From contig NZ_CP142104.1 of NCBI RefSeq assembly GCF_035751725.1, forward strand, positions 1,550,001 through 1,614,000: a DNA stretch of 64,000 nt, given 5' to 3'. The notes under the pieces are model-generated. The model was not told where the DNA came from. It did not search any database and worked only from the letters and a program-made list of their open reading frames with translations. This document shows positions 55,520-63,129 of this stretch, piece by piece. A program made the translations under genes and the position numbers. The DNA is from Pseudomonas frederiksbergensis. GTDB lineage: Bacteria; Pseudomonadota; Gammaproteobacteria; Pseudomonadales; Pseudomonadaceae. Numbering within the stretch: position 1 is the stretch's first letter; the number at the start of each line of letters is the position of its first letter.

Positions 55520-56668
55520 ATGACATGTTGTGCCGCAAAAAAACGCTTGCGCCCATTGAGCCTTTTGCCCAGGCCGCTGGAGGCCATTCGTCAATTCACA
55601 CCTAACTGGTTCGCCGTGACCATGGGGACCGGTGTGCTCGCGCTGGCCTTGGCGCAATGGTCGGCGCAGGTTCCGAGCCTGCGCGCGTTGGGCGAAGGAT
55701 TGTGGGTGTTCAACGCGCTGTTGTTCGTGGTGTTCACCCTGATGTATACGGCCCGTTGGGTGCTGTTCTTTGACGAAGCGCGACGGATTTTCGGCCATTC
55801 GACGGTGTCGATGTTCTTCGGCACCATTCCCATGGGGCTGGCGACCATTATCAATGGCTTTCTGGTCTTTGGGCTACCGCGCTGGGGGGAGGGCGTGTTG
55901 CCGCTGGTGGAAGCGTTATGGTGGCTCGACGTAGCGATGTCGCTGGCCTGTGGCGTGCTGATTCCGTTCCTGATGTTTACCCGCCAGGAGCACCGCATCG
56001 ACCAAATGACCGCCGTGTGGCTGTTGCCGGTGGTGGCCGCCGAAGTCGCGGCGGCCAGCGGCGGGCTGCTGGCGCCGCACCTCGCCGATGCGCATTCGCA
56101 ACTGATCATGTTGGTCACCAGCTACATACTGTGGGCATTTTCCCTGCCCGTGGCGTTCAGCATTCTGACGATCCTGCTGTTGCGCATGGCCTTGCACAAG
56201 CTGCCCCACGAGAGTATGGCCGCTTCGAGCTGGCTGGCCCTCGGCCCGATCGGAACCGGTGCCTTGGGTATGTTGCTGCTGGGCGGGGAGGCGCCAATGA
56301 TTTTTGCTGCCAATGGCCTGCCGGGCGTGGGTGAGGTTGCCTCAGGCCTGGGATTGGTCGCCGGCATCACCCTATGGGGCTTCGGCTTCTGGTGGATGTT
56401 GATGGCGCTGCTGATCACCGCGCGCTATTTGCGCGAAGGCATCCCGTTCAACCTTGGCTGGTGGGGCTTCACCTTTCCCCTGGGCGTGTACGCGCTGACG
56501 ACGTTGAAGCTGGCAGGCCTGCTGGGCCTGGCTTTTTTCAACGTGTTGGGCTGCGTGTTGGTGGTGCTGCTGATGGTGATGTGGCTGATCGTTGGCTGGC
56601 GCACCGTGCTCGGCGCTTGGCACGGTGAGTTGTTTGTGTCGCCGTGTATATCGGGGCTGGCGAAATAA
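55520..56668 (+). CDS. TDT/SLAC1 family transporter
   Basis: 382 residues from ATG 55520, behind GGAG. An upstream ATG at 55487 has no site. Ten hydrophobic helices with the family start IRQFTPNWFAVTMGTGVLAL and later PMGLATIINGFLVFG, LLPVVAAEVAAASGG and GFTFPLGVYALTTLKLA. Relatives are TehA, the malate channel Mae1 and sulfite exporters, so the substrate (a dicarboxylate, sulfite or tellurite-linked anion) is unresolved. The operator cluster at 55420 suggests a LysR-type regulator encoded elsewhere. The mxtR gene is divergent. Confidence 0.85.
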   Translation: MTCCAAKKRLRPLSLLPRPLEAIRQFTPNWFAVTMGTGVLALALAQWSAQVPSLRALGEGLWVFNALLFVVFTLMYTARWVLFFDEARRIFGHSTVSMFFGTIPMGLATIINGFLVFGLPRWGEGVLPLVEALWWLDVAMSLACGVLIPFLMFTRQEHRIDQMTAVWLLPVVAAEVAAASGGLLAPHLADAHSQLIMLVTSYILWAFSLPVAFSILTILLLRMALHKLPHESMAASSWLALGPIGTGALGMLLLGGEAPMIFAANGLPGVGEVASGLGLVAGITLWGFGFWWMLMALLITARYLREGIPFNLGWWGFTFPLGVYALTTLKLAGLLGLAFFNVLGCVLVVLLMVMWLIVGWRTVLGAWHGELFVSPCISGLAK

Positions 56669-56749
56669 TCGTCAAAGACAGGTAATGTGTGGCCTGGATC
56701 GAAAAAGCGTCATTCCAATAAGCGTCCACGCCACTCAGGAACATGGAAG

Positions 56750-58624
56750 ATGAGTCACCCTTCACAGTTCACCTTGCTTCGCACGCGGCGCTTCCTGCCG
56801 TTCTTCATTACGCAATCCCTCGGCGCGTTCAACGATAACGTCTTCAAGCAATCGTTGATCCTTGCCATCCTCTACAAACTGACCATCGAGGGCGACCGCT
56901 CGATCTGGGTCAACCTCTGCGCCCTGTTGTTCATCCTGCCGTTCTTCCTGTTCTCGGCGCTGGCAGGGCAGTTTGGGGAAAAGTTCGCCAAAGACGCGTT
57001 GATTCGCCTGATCAAGCTCGGCGAAATCGCCATCATGGCGGTCGGTGCGGTGGGGTTCCTGTTCGATCATCTATGGCTGATGCTGGTGGCGTTGTTTGCG
57101 ATGGGCACCCATTCGGCGTTGTTCGGGCCGGTGAAGTATTCGATCCTGCCGCAGGCTTTACGCGAGGATGAGCTGGTCGGCGGCAACGGCCTGGTGGAGA
57201 TGGGGACGTTTCTGGCGATTCTCGCCGGCACCATCGGCGCAGGCATCATGATGTCTTCGGCACACTACGCGCCGGTGGTGTCAGCGGCGATAGTCGGCAT
57301 CGCCGTGGCCGGTTACCTGGCCAGTCGCAGCATCCCCCGGGCGGCCGCCGCCTCGCCACAGATGCGCTTGAACTGGAACATCTTCAGTCAGTCCTGGGCG
57401 ACCTTGAAGCTGGGTCTCGGGCAGACCCCGGCGGTGTCCCGTTCGATTGTCGGCAACTCCTGGTTCTGGTTCGTCGGGGCGATTTACCTGACGCAGATTC
57501 CCGCCTACGCGAAGGAATGGATGCACGGCGACGAAACCGTGGTGACGCTGATCCTCACCGTATTCTCGGTGGGGATCGCCATGGGTTCGATGCTCTGCGA
57601 AAGGCTGTCGGGGCGCAAGGTCGAGATCGGCCTGGTGCCGTTTGGTTCGTTCGGGCTGACGGTGTTCGGGCTGCTGCTGTGGTGGCATTCCGGGGGGATT
57701 CCCGACAGCGTCGATGGCCACGGCTGGTTGCAGATTCTCGGGTTTGGCCACGCCTGGCTGGTGCTGATCGATATCCTCGGCCTGGGTGTTTTCGGCGGCT
57801 TCTATATCGTGCCGCTGTACGCGCTGATCCAGTCACGTACGGTCGAAAACGAGCGGGCGCGGGTGATCGCCGCCAACAACATCCTCAATGCCCTGTTCAT
57901 GGTGGTTTCGGCGATCGTTTCCATCATCCTGCTGAGCCTGGCCGAACTGTCGATTCCTCAGTTGTTCCTCGTGGTGTCGCTGCTGAACATTGGCGTCAAC
58001 GCCTACATCTTCAAGATCGTGCCCGAGTTCAGCATGCGTTTCATGATCTGGCTGCTCAGCCATTCCATGTACCGCGTGGAGCATCGCAACCTGGAGGCGA
58101 TTCCCGATGAGGGTGCCGCGCTGCTGGTCTGCAACCACGTGTCGTTTGTCGATGCCTTGCTGATTGGCGGCGCGGTGCGTCGGCCGATTCGCTTCGTGAT
58201 GTACTACAAGATCTACAACCTGCCGGTCCTGAACTTTATCTTTCGCACCGCCGGGACAATTCCGATTGCCGGACGCCAGGAAGATATACATATCTACGAA
58301 AAGGCCTTCAGCCGTATCGCCCAATATCTGAAAAACGGCGAGCTGGTGTGCATTTTTCCTGAAGGAAAACTGACCGCTGACGGTGAGATCAATGAGTTCA
58401 AGAGTGGCTTGACGCGCATCCTCCAGGAAACGCCCGTGCCGGTCATTCCGCTGGCGTTGCAGGGCTTGTGGGGCAGTTTTTTCAGTCGCGATCCAAGTAA
58501 AGGCATGTTTCGTCGTTTTTGGTCGCGAGTGACCCTGGTGGCGGGGGCGGCGGTAGCGGTCGAGGCGGCGGAGCCTGCGAAGTTGCAAGCGCTGGTGGGG
58601 GAGTTGCGTGGGGCTGTCAGATAA
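56750..58624 (+). CDS. MFS transporter fused to a PlsC-type acyltransferase (LplT-Aas-like)
   Basis: 624 residues from ATG 56750. N-terminal MFS-like domain with 12 helices (about 10-420), starting RFLPFFITQSLGAFNDNVFK, the start of LplT transporters. The C-terminal domain (about 430-600) has the acyltransferase HxxxxD motif in CNHVSFVDALLIGG, FPEGKLTADGEINEFKSG and VIPLALQGLWGS. The pair resembles LplT plus Aas, which retrieve and re-acylate lysophospholipids, but without the acyl-ACP synthetase part of E. coli Aas. The acyl donor is therefore presumably acyl-ACP or acyl-CoA from elsewhere. Confidence 0.88.
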   Translation: MSHPSQFTLLRTRRFLPFFITQSLGAFNDNVFKQSLILAILYKLTIEGDRSIWVNLCALLFILPFFLFSALAGQFGEKFAKDALIRLIKLGEIAIMAVGAVGFLFDHLWLMLVALFAMGTHSALFGPVKYSILPQALREDELVGGNGLVEMGTFLAILAGTIGAGIMMSSAHYAPVVSAAIVGIAVAGYLASRSIPRAAAASPQMRLNWNIFSQSWATLKLGLGQTPAVSRSIVGNSWFWFVGAIYLTQIPAYAKEWMHGDETVVTLILTVFSVGIAMGSMLCERLSGRKVEIGLVPFGSFGLTVFGLLLWWHSGGIPDSVDGHGWLQILGFGHAWLVLIDILGLGVFGGFYIVPLYALIQSRTVENERARVIAANNILNALFMVVSAIVSIILLSLAELSIPQLFLVVSLLNIGVNAYIFKIVPEFSMRFMIWLLSHSMYRVEHRNLEAIPDEGAALLVCNHVSFVDALLIGGAVRRPIRFVMYYKIYNLPVLNFIFRTAGTIPIAGRQEDIHIYEKAFSRIAQYLKNGELVCIFPEGKLTADGEINEFKSGLTRILQETPVPVIPLALQGLWGSFFSRDPSKGMFRRFWSRVTLVAGAAVAVEAAEPAKLQALVGELRGAVR

Positions 58625-58632
58625 GCCGAAAT

Positions 58633-58722
58633 CCTGTGGGCGAGCCTGCTCGCGATCGCGGTCTGCCAGTGAGATCAACGCTGGCAGACAGATTGCCATC
58701 GCGAGAAAACTCGCTTCGACAG
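58633..58722. repeat. REPIN between the acyltransferase and gdx genes
   Basis: Two inverted REP-like halves, CCTGTGGGCGAGCCTGCTCG on the left and CGCGAGAAAACTCGCTTCGA on the right, around an inner perfect CTGCCAG/CTGGCAG helix (58663-58669, 58681-58687). Confidence 0.7.
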
Positions 58723-58730
58723 AACCGGAT

Positions 58731-59045
58731 CTAGGCGCTGACTTTGAGCCCGATCAACCCGGCAATGATCAGCGCGACGCTGGCCAATCGAACCAGCGCC
58801 ATCGACTCACCAAACAGAATGATCCCGGCGATCACCGTGCCCACGGCACCGACCCCGGTCCAGATCGCATAGGCCGTACCCAGTGGCAGCTCCTTCATGG
58901 CAAGGCCCAGCAGGCCAAGGCTGATCGCCATGGCCGCGATGGTCAATGCGGTAGGGAGCGGGCGGCTGAAACCGTCGGTGTACTTCAAACCGACAGCCCA
59001 GCCGACTTCGAACAGACCGGCAAAAAACAGAATGATCCAGGACAT
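58731..59045 (-). CDS. sugE: Guanidinium exporter Gdx (SugE), SMR family
   Basis: 104 residues from ATG 59045. Upstream in-frame codons lie in the riboswitch. Four helices of the SMR family with [24 protein letters not shown], where Glu13 is the conserved proton/substrate carboxylate. [20 protein letters not shown] and GLKVSA complete the Gdx signature. Gdx proteins export guanidinium in exchange for protons. A guanidine-II riboswitch directly upstream on the same strand makes this assignment firm. Confidence 0.94.
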   Translation of the reverse strand: MSWIILFFAGLFEVGWAVGLKYTDGFSRPLPTALTIAAMAISLGLLGLAMKELPLGTAYAIWTGVGAVGTVIAGIILFGESMALVRLASVALIIAGLIGLKVSA

Positions 59046-59065
59046 CACACACCTCATCGATGGAT

Positions 59066-59112
59066 GGGGTCGTCCCCGGACAAAAAACGCTGGAGTGCAG
59101 GGTCGTCCCCGC
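59066..59112 (-). ncRNA. Guanidine-II riboswitch (mini-ykkC)
   Basis: On the minus strand two hairpins with ACGA loops: GCGGGG-ACGA-CCCTGC (59112-59097) and GGGG-ACGA-CCCC (59077-59066), separated by 19 bases. That is the complete class II structure, 20 bases before the gdx ATG. Guanidine binding at both loops normally frees the ribosome site and raises Gdx synthesis. Confidence 0.93.
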
Positions 59113-59160
59113 ATCGGGCGCCAGAATGCCCAATGCTGACTATTCGGTCAAGTCCGCCTA

Positions 59161-60126
59161 TCAGTCCGCCGTCTGCCGGGCGAGTTCCGCGCGGTCCTGC
59201 TTTTCGCTCATGCGGCGGAACCAGGTCGAGAGCAGGGCGCCGGAGATGTTGTGCCAGACGCTGAACAACGCGCTGGGCACCGCCGCCAGGGGCGAAAAAT
59301 GCGCACTTGCCAATGCTGCGCCGAGGCCGGAGTTCTGCATGCCCACTTCCAGCGACAAAGTCTTGCGCTGGGCCAGCGGCAGGCCAAACAGCCGGCCGGT
59401 GAAGTAGCCCAGCAGGTAACCAAAGCTGTTGTGCAGGACCACGATGGCCATGATCAGCAAGCCGGATTCGGCAATTTTCGCCTGACTGGCCGCGACCACG
59501 GCGGCGACGATGATCACGATGCTGACCACCGACACCAGGGGCAGTACTTCGACAGCATGACGAACGCGCGCGCCCAACAGGCGCTGGGCGACGATGCCCA
59601 ACGCGATGGGCAGCAACACGATTTGCAGGATCGACCAGAACAAGGCGGAGAACGACACCGGCAGCCAGGCCGAAGCCAGCAGCCAGATCAGCGCCGGGGT
59701 CAGCAAAGGGGCGAGCAACGTGGTGATGGCGGAAATTGCCACGGCCAGGGCCAGGTCACCGCGTGCCAGCCAGGTCATGACATTGGAGGAGGTACCGCTA
59801 GGGCAGCATCCCACCAGAATCACGCCGACGGCAATCTCAGGCGGCAGGCTGAACGCCTGGCAGAGCAGCCACGCCGTACCCGGCATGATCACGAACTGGG
59901 CAATCACGCCCAAGGCCACGCGTCCTGGACGACGCGCCACTTCGGCGAAGTCCTCCAGCTTGAGTGCCAGGCCCATGCCGAACATCACCAGGCCCAGCAA
60001 GGGCACGATGGCGACCTTCAAATCGACGAACCACTGCGGTTGCATGAATGCCAGCACGGCAAAAAACAGCACCCAGTAAGCGAACGTATTGCCGACAAAG
60101 CGACTCAATGCAGCCAGTGCACGCAT
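59161..60126 (-). CDS. BASS family (bile acid:sodium symporter-like) transporter
   Basis: 321 residues from ATG 60126, behind AAGGA. Ten helices. The motifs PGTAWLLCQAFSLPPEIAVG, VGCCPSGTSSNVMTWLARGD and EVGMQNSGLGAALASAHF are the family's sodium-binding regions. Bacterial members (YocS, ASBT-like) carry bile acids, pantoate or other organic anions with Na+. The substrate is unknown. It follows gdx upstream on the same strand with only the riboswitch between, but it has its own promoter region with a REPIN. Confidence 0.87.
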   Translation of the reverse strand: MRALAALSRFVGNTFAYWVLFFAVLAFMQPQWFVDLKVAIVPLLGLVMFGMGLALKLEDFAEVARRPGRVALGVIAQFVIMPGTAWLLCQAFSLPPEIAVGVILVGCCPSGTSSNVMTWLARGDLALAVAISAITTLLAPLLTPALIWLLASAWLPVSFSALFWSILQIVLLPIALGIVAQRLLGARVRHAVEVLPLVSVVSIVIIVAAVVAASQAKIAESGLLIMAIVVLHNSFGYLLGYFTGRLFGLPLAQRKTLSLEVGMQNSGLGAALASAHFSPLAAVPSALFSVWHNISGALLSTWFRRMSEKQDRAELARQTAD

Positions 60127-60163
60127 GACCTGATCCTTATTATTTGAAAACACCGAATACTAA

Positions 60164-60252
60164 TGTGGGAGCGGACTTGCTCGCGATAGCGGAGTGACAA
60201 TCACTGAGATGTCGACTGGAGTTCCGCCATCGCGAGCAAGTTCGCTCCCACA
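60164..60252. repeat. REPIN between the BASS gene and rdgC
   Basis: Arms 60164-60187 and 60229-60252 are 24-base reverse complements with one mismatch (TGTGGGAGCGGACTTGCTCG and its inverse), the best-preserved copy in the window. Confidence 0.82.
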
Positions 60253-60271
60253 GGGTAGTAACTGCAGGGGA

Positions 60272-61192
60272 TTAGATCCCCTGCGGAATTTCTTCACCAC
60301 CCAAGGCTTCCACCAGCGCCGGCAGGAATTCGCCGAACGTCAGCATCATCAAGGTGAAGCTGGCGTCCAACTGGCCGAGGGCTTCGTCGCCGCCATCCTG
60401 CTCCGCCTGGTCCTGCAGCAGGTCTTCGAACTTCAGGCGCTTGACCACCATCTTGTCATCTAGGACGAAGGACAACTTGTCCTGCCAGGCCAACGACAGT
60501 TGCGTCACCACCTTGCCGGTGTTCAGGTGCAGCTGGATCTCGTCACTGGTCAGGTCCTGGCGCTTGCAGCGGACGATGCCACCGTCTTCATGGGTATCGC
60601 GCAGTTCACATTCGTCCAGCACGTAGAAATCGTCCGCGGCTTTCTGGGTCTTGACCCAGTCGGTCATGATTGCGGTCGGGGCCGTCTTGACCGTCAGCGG
60701 GCGCACCGGCAGCGTGCCGATGACTTCGCGAAGGGTGGAGAGCAGGTCTTCAGCGCGTTTCGGGCTGGCGGAGTTGACCAGGATCAGGCCCTGTTTCGGC
60801 GCGATGGCAGCGAAGGTGGACGAGCGACGGATAAACGCGCGAGGCAGGAAGGCCTGGATGATTTCATCCTTGATCTGGTCCCGTTCCTTTTTGTAGACCT
60901 TGCGCATTTGCTCGGCTTCGATCTCTTCGACTTTTTCCTTGACCGCGTCACGCACGACGCTGCCCGGCAGGATGCGCTCTTCCTTGCGTGCCGCAATCAA
61001 CAGGAAATCCTGGCTGACGTGCACCAGGGGCGCGTCTTCGCCTTTGCCAAATGGCGCGACGAAACCGTAAGTGGTCAACTCCTGGCTTGCACAGGGGCGC
61101 GCCAGTTTGCTCGCCAGTGCAGTTTCCAACGCCTCGGCATCAACAGGCAGATCTTGGGTCAGGCGATAGATAAGCAGGTTCTTGAACCACAT
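60272..61192 (-). CDS. rdgC: Recombination-associated protein RdgC
   Basis: 306 residues from ATG 61192, behind AAAGGAGAG. The family start is [20 protein letters not shown]. Later stretches include [41 protein letters not shown] and [16 protein letters not shown]. RdgC forms a ring-shaped dimer that coats DNA and restrains RecA, and E. coli needs it in the absence of some recombination genes. Length agrees with other Pseudomonas RdgC proteins. A REPIN separates it from the BASS gene downstream on the same strand. Confidence 0.95.
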   Translation of the reverse strand: MWFKNLLIYRLTQDLPVDAEALETALASKLARPCASQELTTYGFVAPFGKGEDAPLVHVSQDFLLIAARKEERILPGSVVRDAVKEKVEEIEAEQMRKVYKKERDQIKDEIIQAFLPRAFIRRSSTFAAIAPKQGLILVNSASPKRAEDLLSTLREVIGTLPVRPLTVKTAPTAIMTDWVKTQKAADDFYVLDECELRDTHEDGGIVRCKRQDLTSDEIQLHLNTGKVVTQLSLAWQDKLSFVLDDKMVVKRLKFEDLLQDQAEQDGGDEALGQLDASFTLMMLTFGEFLPALVEALGGEEIPQGI

Positions 61193-61302
61193 GGGGTGAG
61201 TCTCTCCTTTATACAAAGGGGGGCATTATTCTCTTCGCGGCGCGATAGGCCAACCCTTCGCTAAGCCTTTGGAAGGCCTGAAAAAATTAATTTAAAAAGT
61301 GC

Positions 61303-61331
61303 TTGCCAGCTTGGGGACTGCTCCGTAGAAT
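61303..61331 (+). promoter_or_regulatory. Promoter of the tRNA-Val/tRNA-Asp cluster
   Basis: TTGCCA (61303-61308), 17-base spacer, TAGAAT (61326-61331), then a GC-rich discriminator GCGCGCC. This is the layout of growth-rate-controlled stable RNA promoters. An AT-rich stretch (61281-61298) just upstream could act as an UP element. Confidence 0.75.
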
Positions 61332-61352
61332 GCGCGCCACACCGAAAGTGAA

Positions 61353-61428
61353 GGGTGATTAGCTCAGCCGGGAGAGCGTCTGCCTTACAAGCAGAATGTC
61401 GGCGGTTCGATCCCGTCATCACCCACCA
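61353..61428 (+). tRNA. tRNA-Val (anticodon UAC), copy 1
   Basis: 76 bases with GGGTGAT acceptor, AGCTCAGCCGGGAGAGC D-arm, anticodon arm CTGCC-TTACAAG-CAGAA (TAC), variable loop, TTCGATC T-loop and encoded CCA. Directly after the promoter at 61303. Confidence 0.96.
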
Positions 61429-61447
61429 TTCGCTTTAAGTGTTACGC

Positions 61448-61524
61448 GCAGCGGTAGTTCAGTCGGTTAGAATACCGGCCTGTCACGCCGGGGGTCGCGG
61501 GTTCGAGTCCCGTCCGCTGCGCCA
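61448..61524 (+). tRNA. tRNA-Asp (anticodon GUC), copy 1
   Basis: 77 bases with GCAGCGG acceptor, D-arm AGTTCAGTCGGTTAGAAT, anticodon arm CCGGC-CTGTCAC-GCCGG (GTC), GGTTCGAGTCC T-arm and encoded CCA. 19 bases after tRNA-Val. Confidence 0.96.
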
Positions 61525-61564
61525 TATTCGGTTACCTGGAACACTGAACGCCAGGTCACCACGG

Positions 61565-61588
61565 AAAGCCCGCTCACGCGGGCTTTTT
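61565..61588 (+). terminator. Terminator of the first tRNA unit
   Basis: AAAGCCCGC, loop TCAC, GCGGGCTTT with a following T-run: a 9-bp perfect stem 41 bases after tRNA-Asp. Confidence 0.93.
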
Positions 61589-61700
61589 GCTGTTTGCAGT
61601 TCCCGCGGTGCGCGTTGCTCAAGTTTTTTTGCTGAATTTGTTAATTAAATCAGCACGTTACAAAAAACTGTGAGAGAATGCGCCCCGCATCGAAAGTGAA

Positions 61701-61776
61701 GGGTGATTAGCTCAGCCGGGAGAGCGTCTGCCTTACAAGCAGAATGTCGGCGGTTCGATCCCGTCATCACCCACCA
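61701..61776 (+). tRNA. tRNA-Val (anticodon UAC), copy 2
   Basis: Identical in sequence to copy 1 over all 76 bases. It has its own weak upstream promoter (GAGAAT, 61674-61679) followed by GC-rich GCGCCCC. Confidence 0.96.
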
Positions 61777-61793
61777 AACTTTCAATGTTACGC

Positions 61794-61870
61794 GCAGCGG
61801 TAGTTCAGTCGGTTAGAATACCGGCCTGTCACGCCGGGGGTCGCGGGTTCGAGTCCCGTCCGCTGCGCCA
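61794..61870 (+). tRNA. tRNA-Asp (anticodon GUC), copy 2
   Basis: Identical to copy 1 over all 77 bases, 17 bases after the second tRNA-Val. Confidence 0.96.
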
Positions 61871-61907
61871 TATTCGGCACTTGGAATACTGAACGCCAGG
61901 TTGCCAA

Positions 61908-61939
61908 CAAAAAGCCCGCTCATTTGAGCGGGCTTTTTG
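61908..61939 (+). terminator. Terminator of the second tRNA unit
   Basis: CAAAAAGCCCGCTCA, loop TT, TGAGCGGGCTTTTTG: a 15-bp perfect stem. It also lies 22 bases beyond the stop of the convergent catalase-like gene and can serve both strands. Confidence 0.93.
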
Positions 61940-61961
61940 TTGCCTGTCATTTACCGCCTCG

Positions 61962-63098
61962 CTACTGCTCGGCATTGCGGCTGTGACGATAGTCGCTCAC
62001 CGCTTCATACACCGCCTTGCGCAAACGATTGATACCGCCAATCGGCCGATGGGCCTCAACACCGAACCACGGGTTGAAGGACTGGTTATCACACGCCAGG
62101 TTCAGCTTGGGCGTATCGAAATCCTGGGCCGGCACTTTGATCCGCGCCACCGTTTCGAACGGCGCATCACTTTCCTGCCATTCAATGCTGGTGTCCTCGA
62201 TCGGCATGTATTTGCTTGGGTCCTGGCGCTGGATCTGCAGGACGAAACAGGCCGGTACACGATCGGTGGATAACTGCTGATTCAGCGCGCTACGCAAGAA
62301 ATTCGGCAAGTCCTGATTCTGCGGTGGCAAGGTGTAGCTTGGGCAGCTGTCCGGATCCGGCGCGACGCGAAACTTGGCGTTGGCCTCACCGAATTTATAG
62401 GGCGCGACCGAGAAATAAGTGGTCTGGGTCGGGCTGGCCGGAGGCGGCGAGAGTGTCGCCAGGGCGATGAACAAATGGCGGATTTGCCAGGTGCGCGGAT
62501 CCAGGCTCGGAAAGAAAGCCAACGCCTTTTTCCCATCAGCTTGCGCGGCCACATTCTGACGGTACTCGGCGACGTCGCTGACGAAGAAGTTCGGATGGTT
62601 GAACATCACGAAGTCTTGCTCGCCCTTGGATTGCCGATCAGCCAGCAGTTGCCTGCCAGGCACGTCCAGCAGCTTGATTGCCATGCCCCGGGCATCGCGC
62701 AGGCTGTCGAATTGCGGATACGCGTTGCCATTGGACAGGCGGATCGTCGCCTGCCAGGTCTTGCCGGGTTCGGCGAATACGCCCTGGCGCAACGGCGCAG
62801 GCAAGTCGTTGGGCACCTGGACTTCGGCCATGACGCAACCATGGGCCTTGGCATGGGCATCGCGCAGGTAGCGCGTGCCCTCGCGGTGTTGGTCGACGAT
62901 GCGGATGGCTGTCTGGATGATGTCCTGGGTCATGGCGCTTTCGCCGGGCGGTATTTGTTCCTTGTCCGGGACCGGCCCGCTGTGTTGCCAGGCAAACCAA
63001 GCAGTAGCCAGGGCCCAGCCGAGCAGCCCGATGCCCAGCAGCCATAAGAGCGTCTTGCCCAAAAAGGCGCCGAGGCGCAGCCAGAGCGTGATCAGCAT
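61962..63098 (-). CDS. Membrane-anchored catalase-like haem protein (SrpA type)
   Basis: 378 residues. One N-terminal membrane helix (about 13-36) then a catalase-fold domain. RDAHAKAHGCVMAEVQV holds the distal His, and RLSNGNAYPQFDS, GMAIKLLDVPG and FNHPNFFVSDVAEY follow. The C-terminal NPWFGVEAHRPIGGINRLRK is typical of the catalase-related SrpA branch, which is shorter than true catalases and lacks their C-terminal domain. It probably uses peroxide or acts on lipids in the periplasm. It ends at the tRNA terminator and has a cytochrome gene 31 bases upstream on the same strand. Confidence 0.83.
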   Translation of the reverse strand: MLITLWLRLGAFLGKTLLWLLGIGLLGWALATAWFAWQHSGPVPDKEQIPPGESAMTQDIIQTAIRIVDQHREGTRYLRDAHAKAHGCVMAEVQVPNDLPAPLRQGVFAEPGKTWQATIRLSNGNAYPQFDSLRDARGMAIKLLDVPGRQLLADRQSKGEQDFVMFNHPNFFVSDVAEYRQNVAAQADGKKALAFFPSLDPRTWQIRHLFIALATLSPPPASPTQTTYFSVAPYKFGEANAKFRVAPDPDSCPSYTLPPQNQDLPNFLRSALNQQLSTDRVPACFVLQIQRQDPSKYMPIEDTSIEWQESDAPFETVARIKVPAQDFDTPKLNLACDNQSFNPWFGVEAHRPIGGINRLRKAVYEAVSDYRHSRNAEQ

Positions 63099-63129
63099 GT
63101 AAACATCCTTCTAGCTGTGGGGTTCATCA

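Larger units (their letters stand above)
61340..61939 (+). repeat. Tandem duplication of a tRNA-Val/tRNA-Asp/terminator unit
   Basis: Unit one (about 61340-61588) and unit two (about 61688-61939) start 348 bases apart for tRNA-Val and 346 for tRNA-Asp. The shared sequence reaches beyond the genes: CGAAAGTGAA precedes both tRNA-Val genes, and CATATTCGG, CTGAACGCCAGGT and a GCCCGC terminator follow both tRNA-Asp genes. Confidence 0.9.
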
